From assembly GCF_023283485.1 (NCBI RefSeq), contig NZ_JAKILU010000029.1:1-38204 (forward strand): a stretch of 38,204 nucleotides of DNA, given 5' to 3'. Each line of letters starts with the position of its first letter. Position 1 is the first letter of the stretch. Under the pieces are notes generated by a model that saw nothing but the letters and a program-made list of their open reading frames with translations, did no database searches and had not been told where the DNA came from. A program made the translations under genes and the position numbers. Of the stretch, positions 16,288 through 25,177 are shown one piece after another. The DNA is from Shewanella glacialipiscicola. Lineage in GTDB: Bacteria > Pseudomonadota > Gammaproteobacteria > Enterobacterales > Shewanellaceae.

Positions 16288-16866
16288 TTAAGACAGATTT
16301 ACGCCGTGGGCTGCAGCTAGTGCCTGGAGGCCACCAGCGAAACCTTGACCTACGGCTTTGAATTTCCATTCTGTACCGTGTAGGTATAGCTCACCGAAGA
16401 TCATTGCGGTTTCAACAGAAGCGTCTTCTGACAAGTCAAAGCGTGCCAGCTCAACTTGGCTATCGTTGTTTGCAACGCGAATGTAGCCATTGCTCACCAT
16501 GCCAAAATTTTGCTTGCGTTGTTCTGCTTCGTGAATGGTAACAGCGAAAACTAGCTTCTTGACGTCCGCAGGAATCTTGGTTAAATCGATTTTAATCTGC
16601 TCGTCATCACCGTCGCCGGCACCAGTACGGTTGTCACCTTGGTGTTCAACAGAACCACATTGGCTATTTTTTTGACCGTAGAAAACGAAACCTGCGTCGG
16701 ACAGCACTTTACCGTTTTCACCAACCATGAATACTGAGGCGTCTAAGTCGAAATCAGTTCCATCTGTAACGCGCTGATCCCAACCTAGACCCGCTAACAT
16801 AACTTTCAAGCCTGCGTCAGCCTTGGTTAAAGAGATGTTGCCACCTTTAGCTAAAGATACACCCAT
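16288..16866 (-). CDS. terE: TerE, calcium-binding TerD-family protein
   Basis: Tellurium/stress resistance protein, 192 aa, one TerD domain. It starts MGVSLAKGGNISL and has the two acidic calcium-binding loops of the family, TDFDLDASVF and DNRTGAGDGDDEQIKIDL, plus the family ending EWKFKAVGQGFAGGL. ATG at 16864-16866 follows AGGAGC by 5-8 bases; the frame is open further upstream but the extension is not family-like. It is about 83 bases downstream of terD. TerD-fold proteins are cytoplasmic, bind calcium and are thought to assemble at the membrane with TerC. Confidence 0.93.
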   Translation of the reverse strand: MGVSLAKGGNISLTKADAGLKVMLAGLGWDQRVTDGTDFDLDASVFMVGENGKVLSDAGFVFYGQKNSQCGSVEHQGDNRTGAGDGDDEQIKIDLTKIPADVKKLVFAVTIHEAEQRKQNFGMVSNGYIRVANNDSQVELARFDLSEDASVETAMIFGELYLHGTEWKFKAVGQGFAGGLQALAAAHGVNLS

Positions 16867-16949
16867 TTTAAAGCTCCTAATGTTTAGGGAATTGTCCCTG
16901 TAATACGGGGGGGCCCGCTTTAGATTTAAATTGCTATACGCCCAACTGA

Positions 16950-17531
16950 TTAGTTGGCAGAAACTCCGTACTCGGCACAAACAGAAGACAAGCCGCCTTT
17001 GTAGCCTTGGGCTACGGCTTTAAACTTCCACTCGCTGCCATGACGGTATAGCTCTGCGAACAACATTGCGGTTTCAGTTGAAGCATCTTCTGACAGGTCA
17101 AAGCGAATAATTTCCTTGCCTGATTCTTCATTAACTAGGCGTATGAACGCGCCGCTCACTTGGCCAAAGTTTTGACTACGAGCTGTAGCATCGTGGATTG
17201 TTACAACAAACACGATTTTAGCTATATCAGCAGGCAGAGTATCTAAATTGACCTTTAGGCTTTCGTCGTCACCGTCGCCAGCACCCGTGCGGTTATCTCC
17301 GGTGTGTTCAATCGCACCACCAGCAGCACGCATGTTGTTATAGAACACGAAATCTTCTGGCGAACGCACTTTGCTATTTTCGCCTAGTAAGAATGCTGAA
17401 GCGTCTAAGTCGAAGTCTTGACCGTCAGTAGAGCGAGCATCCCATCCTAAGCCAACCAGTACCTTTTTCATGGTAGGGTCGGTTTTAGTTAGTGATACGT
17501 TGCCACCTTTAGATAGAGAAACAGTTGCCAT
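16950..17531 (-). CDS. terD: TerD, calcium-binding protein
   Basis: 193 aa, a single TerD domain of normal length (190-195). It begins MATVSLSKGGNVSL. Acidic loops QDFDLDASAF and DNRTGAGDGDDESLKVNL match known calcium-binding residues. The end reads EWKFKAVAQGYKGGL. It is close to the TerE next door (similar along the full length), a typical tandem duplicate. AAGGA lies about 10 bases before the ATG. TerD and TerC are the minimum needed for tellurite resistance in studied systems. Confidence 0.95.
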   Translation of the reverse strand: MATVSLSKGGNVSLTKTDPTMKKVLVGLGWDARSTDGQDFDLDASAFLLGENSKVRSPEDFVFYNNMRAAGGAIEHTGDNRTGAGDGDDESLKVNLDTLPADIAKIVFVVTIHDATARSQNFGQVSGAFIRLVNEESGKEIIRFDLSEDASTETAMLFAELYRHGSEWKFKAVAQGYKGGLSSVCAEYGVSAN

Positions 17532-17583
17532 TTATTAATTCCTTTTTCGATTTGGAGATTTGAACAGTTAATTACTTAGTTAA

Positions 17584-18621
17584 TTACTTAGTAGCTTCGG
17601 CTTCGTCATTCTCAGGGAATACGAAACTTGCAAACACACCACAGAACAAGACGACCCCTACTACGGCTAAACTTGCCATTGCGGAGATTGTATATTCATG
17701 GTGGAAGATGTGCGCGGTTGCATTCAGACCAAGTTTTAAGGCAATGAAAAACAACAACACGATTACCGCTTTTTCAAGATGCACTAGGTACTGTTTTAGT
17801 GCTTCCAGAACGAAATACAGAGTTCTCAGGCCAAGAATGGCGAACATCATGGCACTGTATACAATTAGAGGCTCTTTGCTTACCGCGATAACAGCAGGCA
17901 CAGAGTCAAACGCAAACATCACATCCGACAATTCTACCACGGCCAAACACAGCATTAGCGGTGTTGCGTAGTAGGACGCTTTACCAACACGTCCCACTTG
18001 AACGTCTGCGTTTTCAGGTTTAGCCAGTTCTGCGTCCACTTCTGACTGCTTCAGCAAGAAGGCATGGCTAGTTAACTTAGGCCAAATTGGGAAAAAACGT
18101 TTAACCAAGCGATAAGCCAAATGTTCCGAGTAATCTTCGATTGCATCGTCATCGTCACCACTTCGCAGCATCATGACAGCCGTCCAGCAAACGATTACAG
18201 CGAATACCATCTCAACCCATGGTCCAAGTGATAACAAGCTAGTACCGATTGCGACGAATATACCGCGGAATACGATTGCACCAATCACGCCCCAGTACAG
18301 AACGCGGTGACGATAACCATCTGGCACAGCAAACCAAGAGAAGATTGCCATCATGACAAACAAGTTATCAATTGATAGCACCTTTTCGAGCGCATATCCG
18401 GTCACGAACAAGCTCGCCACTTCTGCGCCATGATTGGCGTAAAGGAAACCAGCAAACGCGAACGAGATTACTACCCAAAAAATCGACCACATTACTGCGC
18501 TTTTCAGTTGGATAGGTTTATCATCCCTGTGCATGAACAGGTCGATAAGGATCGCCCCTACTGAAAGTAGCAGAAAGACGGCTACAGTCTCTGGTGGGAA
18601 GCCTATATGCGTTGAGCTCAT
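17584..18621 (-). CDS. terC: TerC, integral membrane protein
   Basis: 345 aa, about nine hydrophobic helices, of the TerC/Alx family. Family landmarks: GYALEKVLSIDNLFVMMAIF in helix 2-3, LYWGVIGAIVFRGIF, and VVELSDVMFAFDSVPAV, whose Asp and Glu residues in the membrane suggest metal-ion transport. A cytoplasmic loop (about 150-205) is charged. It is the membrane anchor of the Ter system, and in other TerC proteins it is linked to manganese or other metal export. AAGGAA precedes the ATG by about 9 bases. Confidence 0.95.
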   Translation of the reverse strand: MSSTHIGFPPETVAVFLLLSVGAILIDLFMHRDDKPIQLKSAVMWSIFWVVISFAFAGFLYANHGAEVASLFVTGYALEKVLSIDNLFVMMAIFSWFAVPDGYRHRVLYWGVIGAIVFRGIFVAIGTSLLSLGPWVEMVFAVIVCWTAVMMLRSGDDDDAIEDYSEHLAYRLVKRFFPIWPKLTSHAFLLKQSEVDAELAKPENADVQVGRVGKASYYATPLMLCLAVVELSDVMFAFDSVPAVIAVSKEPLIVYSAMMFAILGLRTLYFVLEALKQYLVHLEKAVIVLLFFIALKLGLNATAHIFHHEYTISAMASLAVVGVVLFCGVFASFVFPENDEAEATK

Positions 18622-18643
18622 GTATTTCGTTCCTTAATTACTA

Positions 18644-19096
18644 CTATTGATAGTCAGACGGGTCTAGTCCTAGAGCTAAACTAATCTCTTTTACAGCGGC
18701 CTTCTCGTCTTCATCGAAGTCGCCATCACTCTTCGCTACAGCAACACCTACACGCAGTGCTAACTGAGCAGCCCCTCCATCGCTCTTTAACGCCACGATG
18801 TATTTTAAGGCTTCACCTTTACCAATATCTGCATCGAACTCGAAGCCAGAGATAATTTTTTGGAAAAAGGCAATCACTTCGTTAGTGTCGAATACTTTAA
18901 GCTCGTCGGAGTTTTTGATAAACCCGACCATCTTCTGTTTTTCTTCACTGCTTACACCGTTAGATGCTGCGGCGATAAATGCACAAATGGCAACCGTCCC
19001 TTCCATGAATTTTTTATTCTTGAAACGAGTGACCTGGTTTGCTAACTCGGTACGGCCTGTGTTTACCGCACTACGCACTTTATCTAAAAATGACAT
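18644..19096 (-). CDS. terB: TerB, tellurite/stress resistance protein
   Basis: 150 aa, all-helical TerB domain. It starts MSFLDKVRSAVNTGRTELAN. The two symmetric metal-binding motifs of the fold are seen: AICAFIAAASNGVSSEEKQK and GVAVAKSDGDFDEDEKAAVK, each a helix with conserved Asp/Glu. TerB is thought to bind metal at the inner face of the membrane and to touch TerC. ATG at 19094-19096 is chosen since GGAGAAGG is just upstream. The terB start lies inside the 26-base gap after terA. Confidence 0.93.
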   Translation of the reverse strand: MSFLDKVRSAVNTGRTELANQVTRFKNKKFMEGTVAICAFIAAASNGVSSEEKQKMVGFIKNSDELKVFDTNEVIAFFQKIISGFEFDADIGKGEALKYIVALKSDGGAAQLALRVGVAVAKSDGDFDEDEKAAVKEISLALGLDPSDYQ

Positions 19097-19121
19097 TATG
19101 CCTTCTCCTAGTTTGATTTGG

Positions 19122-20255
19122 TTATTTGCTGCCAGCTTTCCAGCGGAAGCCCCAGTCAAAAGCTTCATCCATTTGCTGGTGACCTGTAAAATAACGGTTT
19201 ATACGCTCAACCTTGATTGTGCCTCCGTTATTAATCAGTCTTGCAATGGCACACATGCCATGACCTGAATGGCCTTCGGTGAGTCGAGTTTCAATAGGAG
19301 GTTGTCCCTCCAAATGAATCGTCACCACGCCATCAGTGCTTTCCCAATTAGGCACACCCTCGTAAATGAATGCAAACACGAGCACTTCACTGATGTTTTC
19401 CCATTGATTGCCGTTGACGAATAGCCATTCACCATCGGTACTATCACCGGTACGGTCATCATCTTGCAACTCGACAAAGGGTGAATGATTCAGACTTCCG
19501 AATCGGCTACCCAAAGCCTGTATCACATTACGATCACCGTCATTAGTTCTTACAAACGCGCCGAGGTCGAGGTCAACGCCATTGTCACGTTTAAACAATG
19601 AGAAGCCTTTATGAGTTGAGCCTCGGTGCCAGTTTAAGTTAATGCGGATTTTGCCAAACTTGTCACCTTGCTTGGTCAAACTTATTGTTGGCTTGTCCTT
19701 GCTTAGTGTCACCTTCTGCAAACTGATCGTTGGTGTTGGTGTTGGTGTTGGCGCAGGTTCATCCGCGACATCGACCCCAAAATGTTCTGCTAAAGGTTTT
19801 AGACCTCCATTAAAACCTTGAGACACGAAGCGGAATTTCCATTCTGCATTGCGCCGGTATAACTCACCCAAAATCAACGCGGCCTCACTGCGACCATTCA
19901 TAGGTACGTCACAAGTGATTAAGACGTTACCGCCTTGCTCCACCTGAATTTTCAGGGTTCGTAGATTGCCAATCACTTGTCCGCCATCTACTGTTGCGGT
20001 GAATGCAATTTTTTGAACTGCCGCATTAATAGCGCCTAGGTTCACGTTGAAGGAGGTGTTTAGCGACTCTCCTTCCAGTGTGATTGCGCCATCATCACTT
20101 CGAGGCTGGCCATAGAAAACCATATCAACGCCGTCTTGCACTTTATTGTTTTCATAAAGGCGGAAAGCGGACACATCAACATCGCCGCCAGAGATTACTC
20201 TCACAGTTAGCGGCAGTGCTGGAACGGGGGCGTTACCCCCTTGGATAAGATCCAT
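19122..20255 (-). CDS. terA: TerA, TerD-family protein with C-terminal TerA domain
   Basis: 377 aa. Residues 1-165 form a divergent TerD domain (DVDVSAFRLYENNKVQDGVD, GFNGGLKPLAEHFGVDV). A linker with repeated Pro-Thr (PAPTPTPTPT) leads to a second half (about 185-377) with NLNWHRGSTHKGFS and DLGAFV, the TerA-specific beta domain. Its start codon shares one base with the terZ stop (TAATG on the - strand), which points to translational coupling. No ribosome site of its own is strong. Confidence 0.92.
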   Translation of the reverse strand: MDLIQGGNAPVPALPLTVRVISGGDVDVSAFRLYENNKVQDGVDMVFYGQPRSDDGAITLEGESLNTSFNVNLGAINAAVQKIAFTATVDGGQVIGNLRTLKIQVEQGGNVLITCDVPMNGRSEAALILGELYRRNAEWKFRFVSQGFNGGLKPLAEHFGVDVADEPAPTPTPTPTISLQKVTLSKDKPTISLTKQGDKFGKIRINLNWHRGSTHKGFSLFKRDNGVDLDLGAFVRTNDGDRNVIQALGSRFGSLNHSPFVELQDDDRTGDSTDGEWLFVNGNQWENISEVLVFAFIYEGVPNWESTDGVVTIHLEGQPPIETRLTEGHSGHGMCAIARLINNGGTIKVERINRYFTGHQQMDEAFDWGFRWKAGSK

Positions 20256-20845
20256 TAGCGTACCAACGCTGAAACGATTTGATCCATCATGTCGTCAATG
20301 ACTTTACCACGGCAAGGTAAGCCATGAGCAGTAAATTTCCACTCGCCGCCACTACGTTCAAGGGCTGCGATCAGAATGCCAGTATGCTGACCTTGCTCGG
20401 TCAAGGTGTACTTAGCCAATTCTTTGCCGCCTTGGTCTACAACGCGACAAAAAGCGTTTTCGACATCATTAAAAGTTTGACCGCGGAAACTGTTAACAGT
20501 GAAAGCTAAATGCTCTACGTTTGCTGGTAAGCGAGTTAAATCAATGCTGATACTCTCATCGTCGCCATCACCTTCACCCGTGAGGTTGTCGCCGCTGTGC
20601 TTAACAGAGCCGCACTTAGACTTTAATTGACGGAACCAAACTGTATCGAGTTGGTTACCGCGAGCGTCCATTAAAACTACGCTGGCATCGAGGTCAATAG
20701 AATCACCGCCACCTAACAGCTTTCCAAAAAAACCTGATTTTTTTAGAGGGTCCCAACCTAATCCGAATTTAAGGCTAGTTAATGGGGAACCTGATTGCTT
20801 GGCTAGTGAGACCGACTGCTTTTTTTCCAAAGAAACTGAAGCCAT
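20255..20845 (-). CDS. terZ: TerZ, TerD-family protein, first gene of the ter operon
   Basis: 196 aa, one TerD domain: MASVSLEKKQSVSLAK at the start, DSIDLDASVVLMD and DNLTGEGDGDDESISIDL as calcium loops, EWKFTAHGLPCRG near the end. ATG at 20843-20845 is chosen because AAGGA is 6-7 bases upstream; ATG 20851 touches that site. As first gene it is driven from the divergent control region at 20846-21089. Confidence 0.92.
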   Translation of the reverse strand: MASVSLEKKQSVSLAKQSGSPLTSLKFGLGWDPLKKSGFFGKLLGGGDSIDLDASVVLMDARGNQLDTVWFRQLKSKCGSVKHSGDNLTGEGDGDDESISIDLTRLPANVEHLAFTVNSFRGQTFNDVENAFCRVVDQGGKELAKYTLTEQGQHTGILIAALERSGGEWKFTAHGLPCRGKVIDDMMDQIVSALVR

Positions 20846-20971
20846 TTTCATTCCTTATTTTTTTGGGTTTAAAAACTACGTTTTTAATCTTTACCTTCCT
20901 AGGTCTAGGTCGGCTTTCAATAGGCAATAGGGGTGAAACATGTTCATTCCAACCTACCTTTGATGTGTCCA

Positions 20972-20999
20972 TTTTTAACCAGAGTTAGATCTAAGTCAA
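20972..20999 (-). promoter_or_regulatory. Candidate terZ promoter
   Basis: On the - strand, TTGACT (20999-20994) in the left arm of the palindrome, a 16-base spacer, then TAAAAA (20977-20972). It faces terZ at about 125 bases. Confidence 0.45.
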
Positions 21000-21016
21000 T
21001 CATAATTTGATTGACT
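20994..21016. promoter_or_regulatory. Palindromic operator between the two ter operons
   Basis: AGTCAATCA, TAATT, TGATTGACT: perfect 9-bp arms with a 5-base centre. Each arm contains TTGACT on one strand, so a dimer bound here would cover both candidate -35 boxes. The TerW-like protein at 27340 is the obvious candidate binder (inference). Confidence 0.6.
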
Positions 21017-21039
21017 ACTCTCACATTTAATAATAAAAT
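21011..21039 (+). promoter_or_regulatory. Candidate sigma-70 promoter of the ter-linked biosynthetic operon
   Basis: TTGACT at 21011-21016, a 17-base spacer, TAAAAT at 21034-21039. It is a close match to consensus and lies 36-51 bases before the candidate starts of the ATP-grasp gene. Confidence 0.65.
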
Positions 21040-21089
21040 TCGTGACATCTAATCGGTAACACCGTTCTTTATTCATGGAAGTTAATACT

Positions 21090-22148
21090 TTGAAATCTAT
21101 TTGGTTTATGGAGGGCTTATCCTCTCAGCGTGACATTATCATGGCGGTGATTGATGCTCGTCAGTCATTAGACTTATCTTTTCGCATTATTGCGTCCCAT
21201 CGTGGTAGTCGCCCTGAGGTTACATCGGTTGCCGATTTATCTTTGGTTGAGCCAAAAGGGGATACTGAGCGCCTAGAATTTATTAAATCTGTGGTAGCTG
21301 AAAACAATGTTGTCACTATTCAAGCTGGCCGCAATTGCCGCTGGATGGAGGAAAACAGGCGAGAAATTGAGGCGTTAGGCGTGTCACTGACAACGGGGGC
21401 GACTTGTCTTGATATGCACTCAATTGCAGATGATAAGGTTCGCTACGCTCGTTATATGGAGCAGCATGGATTACCTGTTGTGCCATCTATTCAGATTGAC
21501 ACCGTTGATGAACTTGAAAAGCAGCTCGCCCTTAAAGTGGCGGCTGGTGAATTAACTTGTATCAAGCCAGTAGTTGGCATTTACGGTATTGGCTTCTGGA
21601 TATTAGACCCTTCTGTTAGCCCGATGGCCGCTTTCAATAATCCTGATAATCGTCGAGTAACACCGAAGATGTACCTTACAGCAATGAGCCAGCAAACTAA
21701 CGACATACTTCCTGAGCCCATGGTGCTAATGCCATACCTAGCAGGTCGTGAACGTTCTGTTGATATGGTTGTTGAGAATGGTGAAGTAATCGCCGCAGTT
21801 TGTCGCCGTAAAGAAGGTGCACTTCAGTCCATTGAACAATCAGGAGTGGCTTTTGAATTAGCAAAAACTTGTGCGCAAATTATGCAGGCCGATGGTTTGG
21901 TGAACGTACAAACTCGTGATGATGCTAACGGCAAGCCTTATTTGCTGGAAATTAACATGCGCCCTTCCGGTGGAGTTTGCTACTCCCGTTCCTGTGATAT
22001 TAACCTTTCAGGTATCTTTGCTTTACGCAAGTTGGGACTTATCGACAAAGAAACCGCTATTAAGATGGGCACTGATGGTTTTAAACCTGCAGTGGTTCGG
22101 TCTGTATCAAGCGTAATCGCGCTAACCGAACAGCAATCGGCTGAATAA
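21090..22148 (+). CDS. ATP-grasp enzyme of the ter-linked biosynthetic operon
   Basis: About 352 aa, ATP-grasp ligase fold. An N-terminal Rossmann-like part (1-110) includes GLSSQRDIIMAV; the ATP-grasp core has CIKPVVGIYGIGFW (phosphate and adenine loop), PEPMVLMPYLAGRERSVD, and YLLEINMRPSGGVCY with the metal-binding Glu and Asn. It is expected to join a carboxylate to an amine using ATP. TTG 21090 is preferred: GGAAG is 8 bases upstream and the protein then starts MKSIWFMEGLSS; ATG 21075 has no ribosome site. It is first of a tightly packed seven-gene operon. In Ter islands this enzyme is predicted to act in making a nucleoside-like metabolite. Confidence 0.85.
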   Translation: MKSIWFMEGLSSQRDIIMAVIDARQSLDLSFRIIASHRGSRPEVTSVADLSLVEPKGDTERLEFIKSVVAENNVVTIQAGRNCRWMEENRREIEALGVSLTTGATCLDMHSIADDKVRYARYMEQHGLPVVPSIQIDTVDELEKQLALKVAAGELTCIKPVVGIYGIGFWILDPSVSPMAAFNNPDNRRVTPKMYLTAMSQQTNDILPEPMVLMPYLAGRERSVDMVVENGEVIAAVCRRKEGALQSIEQSGVAFELAKTCAQIMQADGLVNVQTRDDANGKPYLLEINMRPSGGVCYSRSCDINLSGIFALRKLGLIDKETAIKMGTDGFKPAVVRSVSSVIALTEQQSAE

Positions 22149-22166
22149 CAATAATAGGTATTAGGT

Positions 22167-23300
22167 ATGAGCCAAACCGAGCAGGTTTTTAAGCGCAAGC
22201 TATCCACAGGGGAGTTGACCGTTGTCAGTTCGCATTCTACACCATTGGAACAATTCTTTGAGATTGCAGAGCGTCGTAACCCAAAACGAGCCTTTCTATT
22301 TGTCAGTAAATTACTAGGCCGTCATATCCCTATCAAGCCTAGTGTGATGCGCAGCTCATACCAATCAATTGCCGCAATGCTGCCAATAGATCTGCCAGGG
22401 CCGGTACTCTTTATCGGCATGGCGGAAACTGCTGTAGGTTTGGCTGCAGGTGTTTACCAAGAGGCAAGATGCATGGTACCCGAATCGGTATTCCTAACAT
22501 CTACCCGCCATCCTGTTAATGGCAATCTAATGTGCGAGTTCAAAGAAACTCATTCACATGCGACAGACCACCTCATTTACTGGCCAAATGATCCTGTATT
22601 AGCTCAGCGCGTAGAGCAGGCAAAGTCGCTAGTCCTTATTGATGATGAAGCGACAACGGGTAACACCTTTACCAACCTTTATGCTGCGCTTGTTGATGCG
22701 GGCATGACTGGCATTAAGCGTCTTGTTACGGTGACATTAACTGATTGGAGTCAAGATGCAGTGCTTGAAAAGATTGATGGCCCAAAAGTTACATCAATCT
22801 CTTTGGTTCAAGGTAAATGGTCTTGGAATGTTAATCCCGAAGCAGAACCGCCGATCATGCCTAGCGTGAATGTCACGGCAAAAGGGGCTGTTGAAATCGT
22901 TGGGGCTCAATGTTGGGGTCGTTTGGGGATGGATGAGTCCATTTGTTTTATAGGAAATAATGTCTGCGTGTCACCTTCTGATAAGGTGTTAGTGCTAGGC
23001 ACCGGTGAATTTGTGTGGCAACCGTTTTTACTTGCCGAAAAGTTGGAAAAGGTAGGTGCTGAGGTCTATTTCAGTTCTACCTCCAGATCACCTATTGCTA
23101 TCGGCCACGCTATCGAATCGGCAATAACCTTTACCGACAATTACGGTTTGGGTATCCCGAATTTTGTTTATAACGTCGCCCACCTACAATTCGACTCGGT
23201 GTATTTGTGCTGCGAAACTCCCGCTGAAAGCGTCGATCTTGTCTTACTGAATGCCCTTGGTAATATAGCCAAGCGTGTTGAAGTCATTAGTAATGAGTAA
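22167..23300 (+). CDS. Phosphoribosyltransferase-TRSP domain protein
   Basis: 377 aa. The N-terminal two thirds is a PRTase with the PRPP loop LVLIDDEATTGNTF at about 155-168 and GMAETAVGLAAGV upstream. The C-terminal TRSP domain carries its namesake motif in the form STSRSPIAIGHAI near residue 312. PRTases move ribose-5-phosphate from PRPP to a base or similar acceptor. It follows the ATP-grasp gene after 18 bases and overlaps the next gene by 8 bases (ATGAGTAA). This family is found almost only in Ter-linked operons. Confidence 0.88.
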   Translation: MSQTEQVFKRKLSTGELTVVSSHSTPLEQFFEIAERRNPKRAFLFVSKLLGRHIPIKPSVMRSSYQSIAAMLPIDLPGPVLFIGMAETAVGLAAGVYQEARCMVPESVFLTSTRHPVNGNLMCEFKETHSHATDHLIYWPNDPVLAQRVEQAKSLVLIDDEATTGNTFTNLYAALVDAGMTGIKRLVTVTLTDWSQDAVLEKIDGPKVTSISLVQGKWSWNVNPEAEPPIMPSVNVTAKGAVEIVGAQCWGRLGMDESICFIGNNVCVSPSDKVLVLGTGEFVWQPFLLAEKLEKVGAEVYFSSTSRSPIAIGHAIESAITFTDNYGLGIPNFVYNVAHLQFDSVYLCCETPAESVDLVLLNALGNIAKRVEVISNE

Positions 23301-24087
23301 CCAATCCATGCCAAATAATATCCGCCCTGTCGTGTTCCCTGATTTGGATGATACGTTGTTTCAAACTAAGCGAAAAATGGTTGATGAACTCGATCAAGTC
23401 CCAGTACGGGTTGGGGCCTTAGATCGCTCTTTGGCTCCACGCAGCTTTATGAATGAAGAACAAGCCTTGTTAGTTGATTGGCTACTGGTAAACGCCGATG
23501 TTATCCCAGTTACCGCCCGTGGCACTGATGAATATGCTCGAGTGCAAATACCATTTACTTCATGGGCAATTACCACTCATGGCGCTGTCATTCTATCTCC
23601 TGATGGTCAGTGTGATACTCAGTGGCAAAAACACATTGAGACTGAACTTACCCCTTATCGTCAACGCTTGCTGGATATGCAAGGTGACATAACGACATTG
23701 ATGGCTGAAAGAGGGATAGATGCTTGGGCTCGCATTAACTATGAGTACGATGGAGTCCCTATATATCTTGTCTTGAAACATACCGATAGCACTAAGCTAG
23801 ACGAACTCAATGCGATAGGTGATGAAATAGAGGAAATTTTCGGTACAGAAGGTTTTTACGTTCATCGTAACAGCAACAATATTGCATGGTTACCAATTTG
23901 TATCGAGAAAGGGAAAGCCACCAGCTACCTTCTGAACAAGCTGCGTGCTGAACGAGGCACATTCCCAACTATTGGCCTTGGCGATAGCCTTACTGACTTC
24001 AGTTTCCTTAAACTTTGCTCTTGGTATGGTGTACCAAAACAAAGTCAGTTTTCATCTGCGATCAAAGACCGCGTATTTGGAGAGTAG
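23293..24087 (+). CDS. HAD-family phosphatase
   Basis: About 264 aa. The HAD motif I is FPDLDDTLFQT (nucleophile Asp plus Asp two residues on). Motif II is probably VIPVTARGTDEY. Motif III Lys lies in EKGKATSYLLNKL, and motif IV is GLGDSLTDFSFL. The layout is that of Cof-type HADs with a C2 cap. Start ATG 23293 overlaps the previous stop by 8 bases; ATG 23308 is an alternative. It probably removes phosphate from an intermediate of the predicted nucleoside-like product. Confidence 0.88.
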   Translation: MSNQSMPNNIRPVVFPDLDDTLFQTKRKMVDELDQVPVRVGALDRSLAPRSFMNEEQALLVDWLLVNADVIPVTARGTDEYARVQIPFTSWAITTHGAVILSPDGQCDTQWQKHIETELTPYRQRLLDMQGDITTLMAERGIDAWARINYEYDGVPIYLVLKHTDSTKLDELNAIGDEIEEIFGTEGFYVHRNSNNIAWLPICIEKGKATSYLLNKLRAERGTFPTIGLGDSLTDFSFLKLCSWYGVPKQSQFSSAIKDRVFGE

Positions 24088-24091
24088 AATT

Positions 24092-25177
24092 TTGAATATT
24101 TCACCAATTTTTTCTGGTTCTTATCGTCACGGCGATGTCGAATTTCTTTTAAAGCCGGTGACTATTGAATTCACCTCCATTGAAGAAAAAGAGGCCCTAA
24201 TCCAGTCAGGGCAAATGCATTATTCCGACATGCTGAGCCAAGAGCCAGAACCAACTCAATTTCATCTCGACTTGTTTAACAAGGCTTACAGCATTGGAGC
24301 CAAACGGCTTGCTAAGGAAATCATGATGCTGGCAGTGACTTTAGCGAAAGAGTACGGAAATTCCCCGATTATTTTGGCAAGTCTAGTCCGCGCAGGTGTG
24401 CCTTTAGGCGTTATGCTGCAACGAGCGTTAACAATGATGGGTAAAGAGTCTTATCACTACGGGATCAGTATTATTCGTGACCGTGGCATAGATGAAACTG
24501 CCCTTGCTGTTATTGAGGGACGCCATGGAACCGAAGGCATTGTGTGGGTAGATGGCTGGACAGGAAAGGGGGCTATCACCAATGAACTGACTAAGGCGCT
24601 TAAAGGTCGGTCGGGCTACCCTGAACAACCACGCCTTGTGGTTTTGGCTGATCCATGTGGTTGCGCTTGGATGTCGGCCACCGATGATGATTGGCTAATC
24701 CCTTTTGGAATAATGGGGGCTCCTGTTTCGGGGATGATCTCTCGTTCTCTTTATAGTGATGAAGGCTTCCATCACTGCATGGTGTGCAACCACCTTAGCG
24801 AGTATGAATGCGGTTTATCATTGGCTGATGCTGTTGAACAGTGTTGCCAAGAAATCGAACTTTCTGACGTCCCATTCATTAATATAAAAGAACGCGATTC
24901 AATAAAAGCGAAGGAATGGGAACAAAGCAAAGCAATCATGACACTGCTTGCAGAGCGTTATGATATTTCAAGTTTAAATCGTATCAAACCTGGCATTGCA
25001 GAAGCGACGCGCGCAGTATTACGCAGGGTGCCTGACCATGTGCTGGTTCGTTCCATTAATGATCCTGACGTATCTCTGTTGGTCTATCTTGCCAAGGAGA
25101 AAGGCGTGGTGATTACCGAAGTTGGCGATCTCATTGGTCAATATCGTGCAGTTACAATTATCAAAAAGGTACTCTAA
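24092..25177 (+). CDS. StiP/PRTase-type protein with C-terminal PELOTA domain
   Basis: 361 aa from TTG 24092, which has GGAGAG about 8 bases upstream and gives a start (MNISPIFSGSYRHGDVEFLL) typical of the family; an upstream ATG at 23945 would run through the HAD gene. Residues 1-270 are the region annotated in databases as cysteine protease StiP or PRTase-1, with LASLVRAGVPLGVML and VWVDGWTGKGAI, the latter a PRPP-loop-like motif. The last 65 residues (RRVPDHVLVRSINDPDVSLL...) are a PELOTA RNA-binding-type domain. A PRTase activity is more consistent with the motifs than protease activity. Confidence 0.85.
   Translation: MNISPIFSGSYRHGDVEFLLKPVTIEFTSIEEKEALIQSGQMHYSDMLSQEPEPTQFHLDLFNKAYSIGAKRLAKEIMMLAVTLAKEYGNSPIILASLVRAGVPLGVMLQRALTMMGKESYHYGISIIRDRGIDETALAVIEGRHGTEGIVWVDGWTGKGAITNELTKALKGRSGYPEQPRLVVLADPCGCAWMSATDDDWLIPFGIMGAPVSGMISRSLYSDEGFHHCMVCNHLSEYECGLSLADAVEQCCQEIELSDVPFINIKERDSIKAKEWEQSKAIMTLLAERYDISSLNRIKPGIAEATRAVLRRVPDHVLVRSINDPDVSLLVYLAKEKGVVITEVGDLIGQYRAVTIIKKVL

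Noticed and set aside
16867..16980. Upstream extension of terE (38 extra residues)
   Set aside because: The TerE family start MGVSLAKGG has a good ribosome site; the extension overlaps terD and is not protein-like.
23945..24091. Upstream ATG for the StiP-PELOTA gene
   Set aside because: These codons are the HAD gene in another frame; TTG 24092 has a ribosome site and the family N-terminus.
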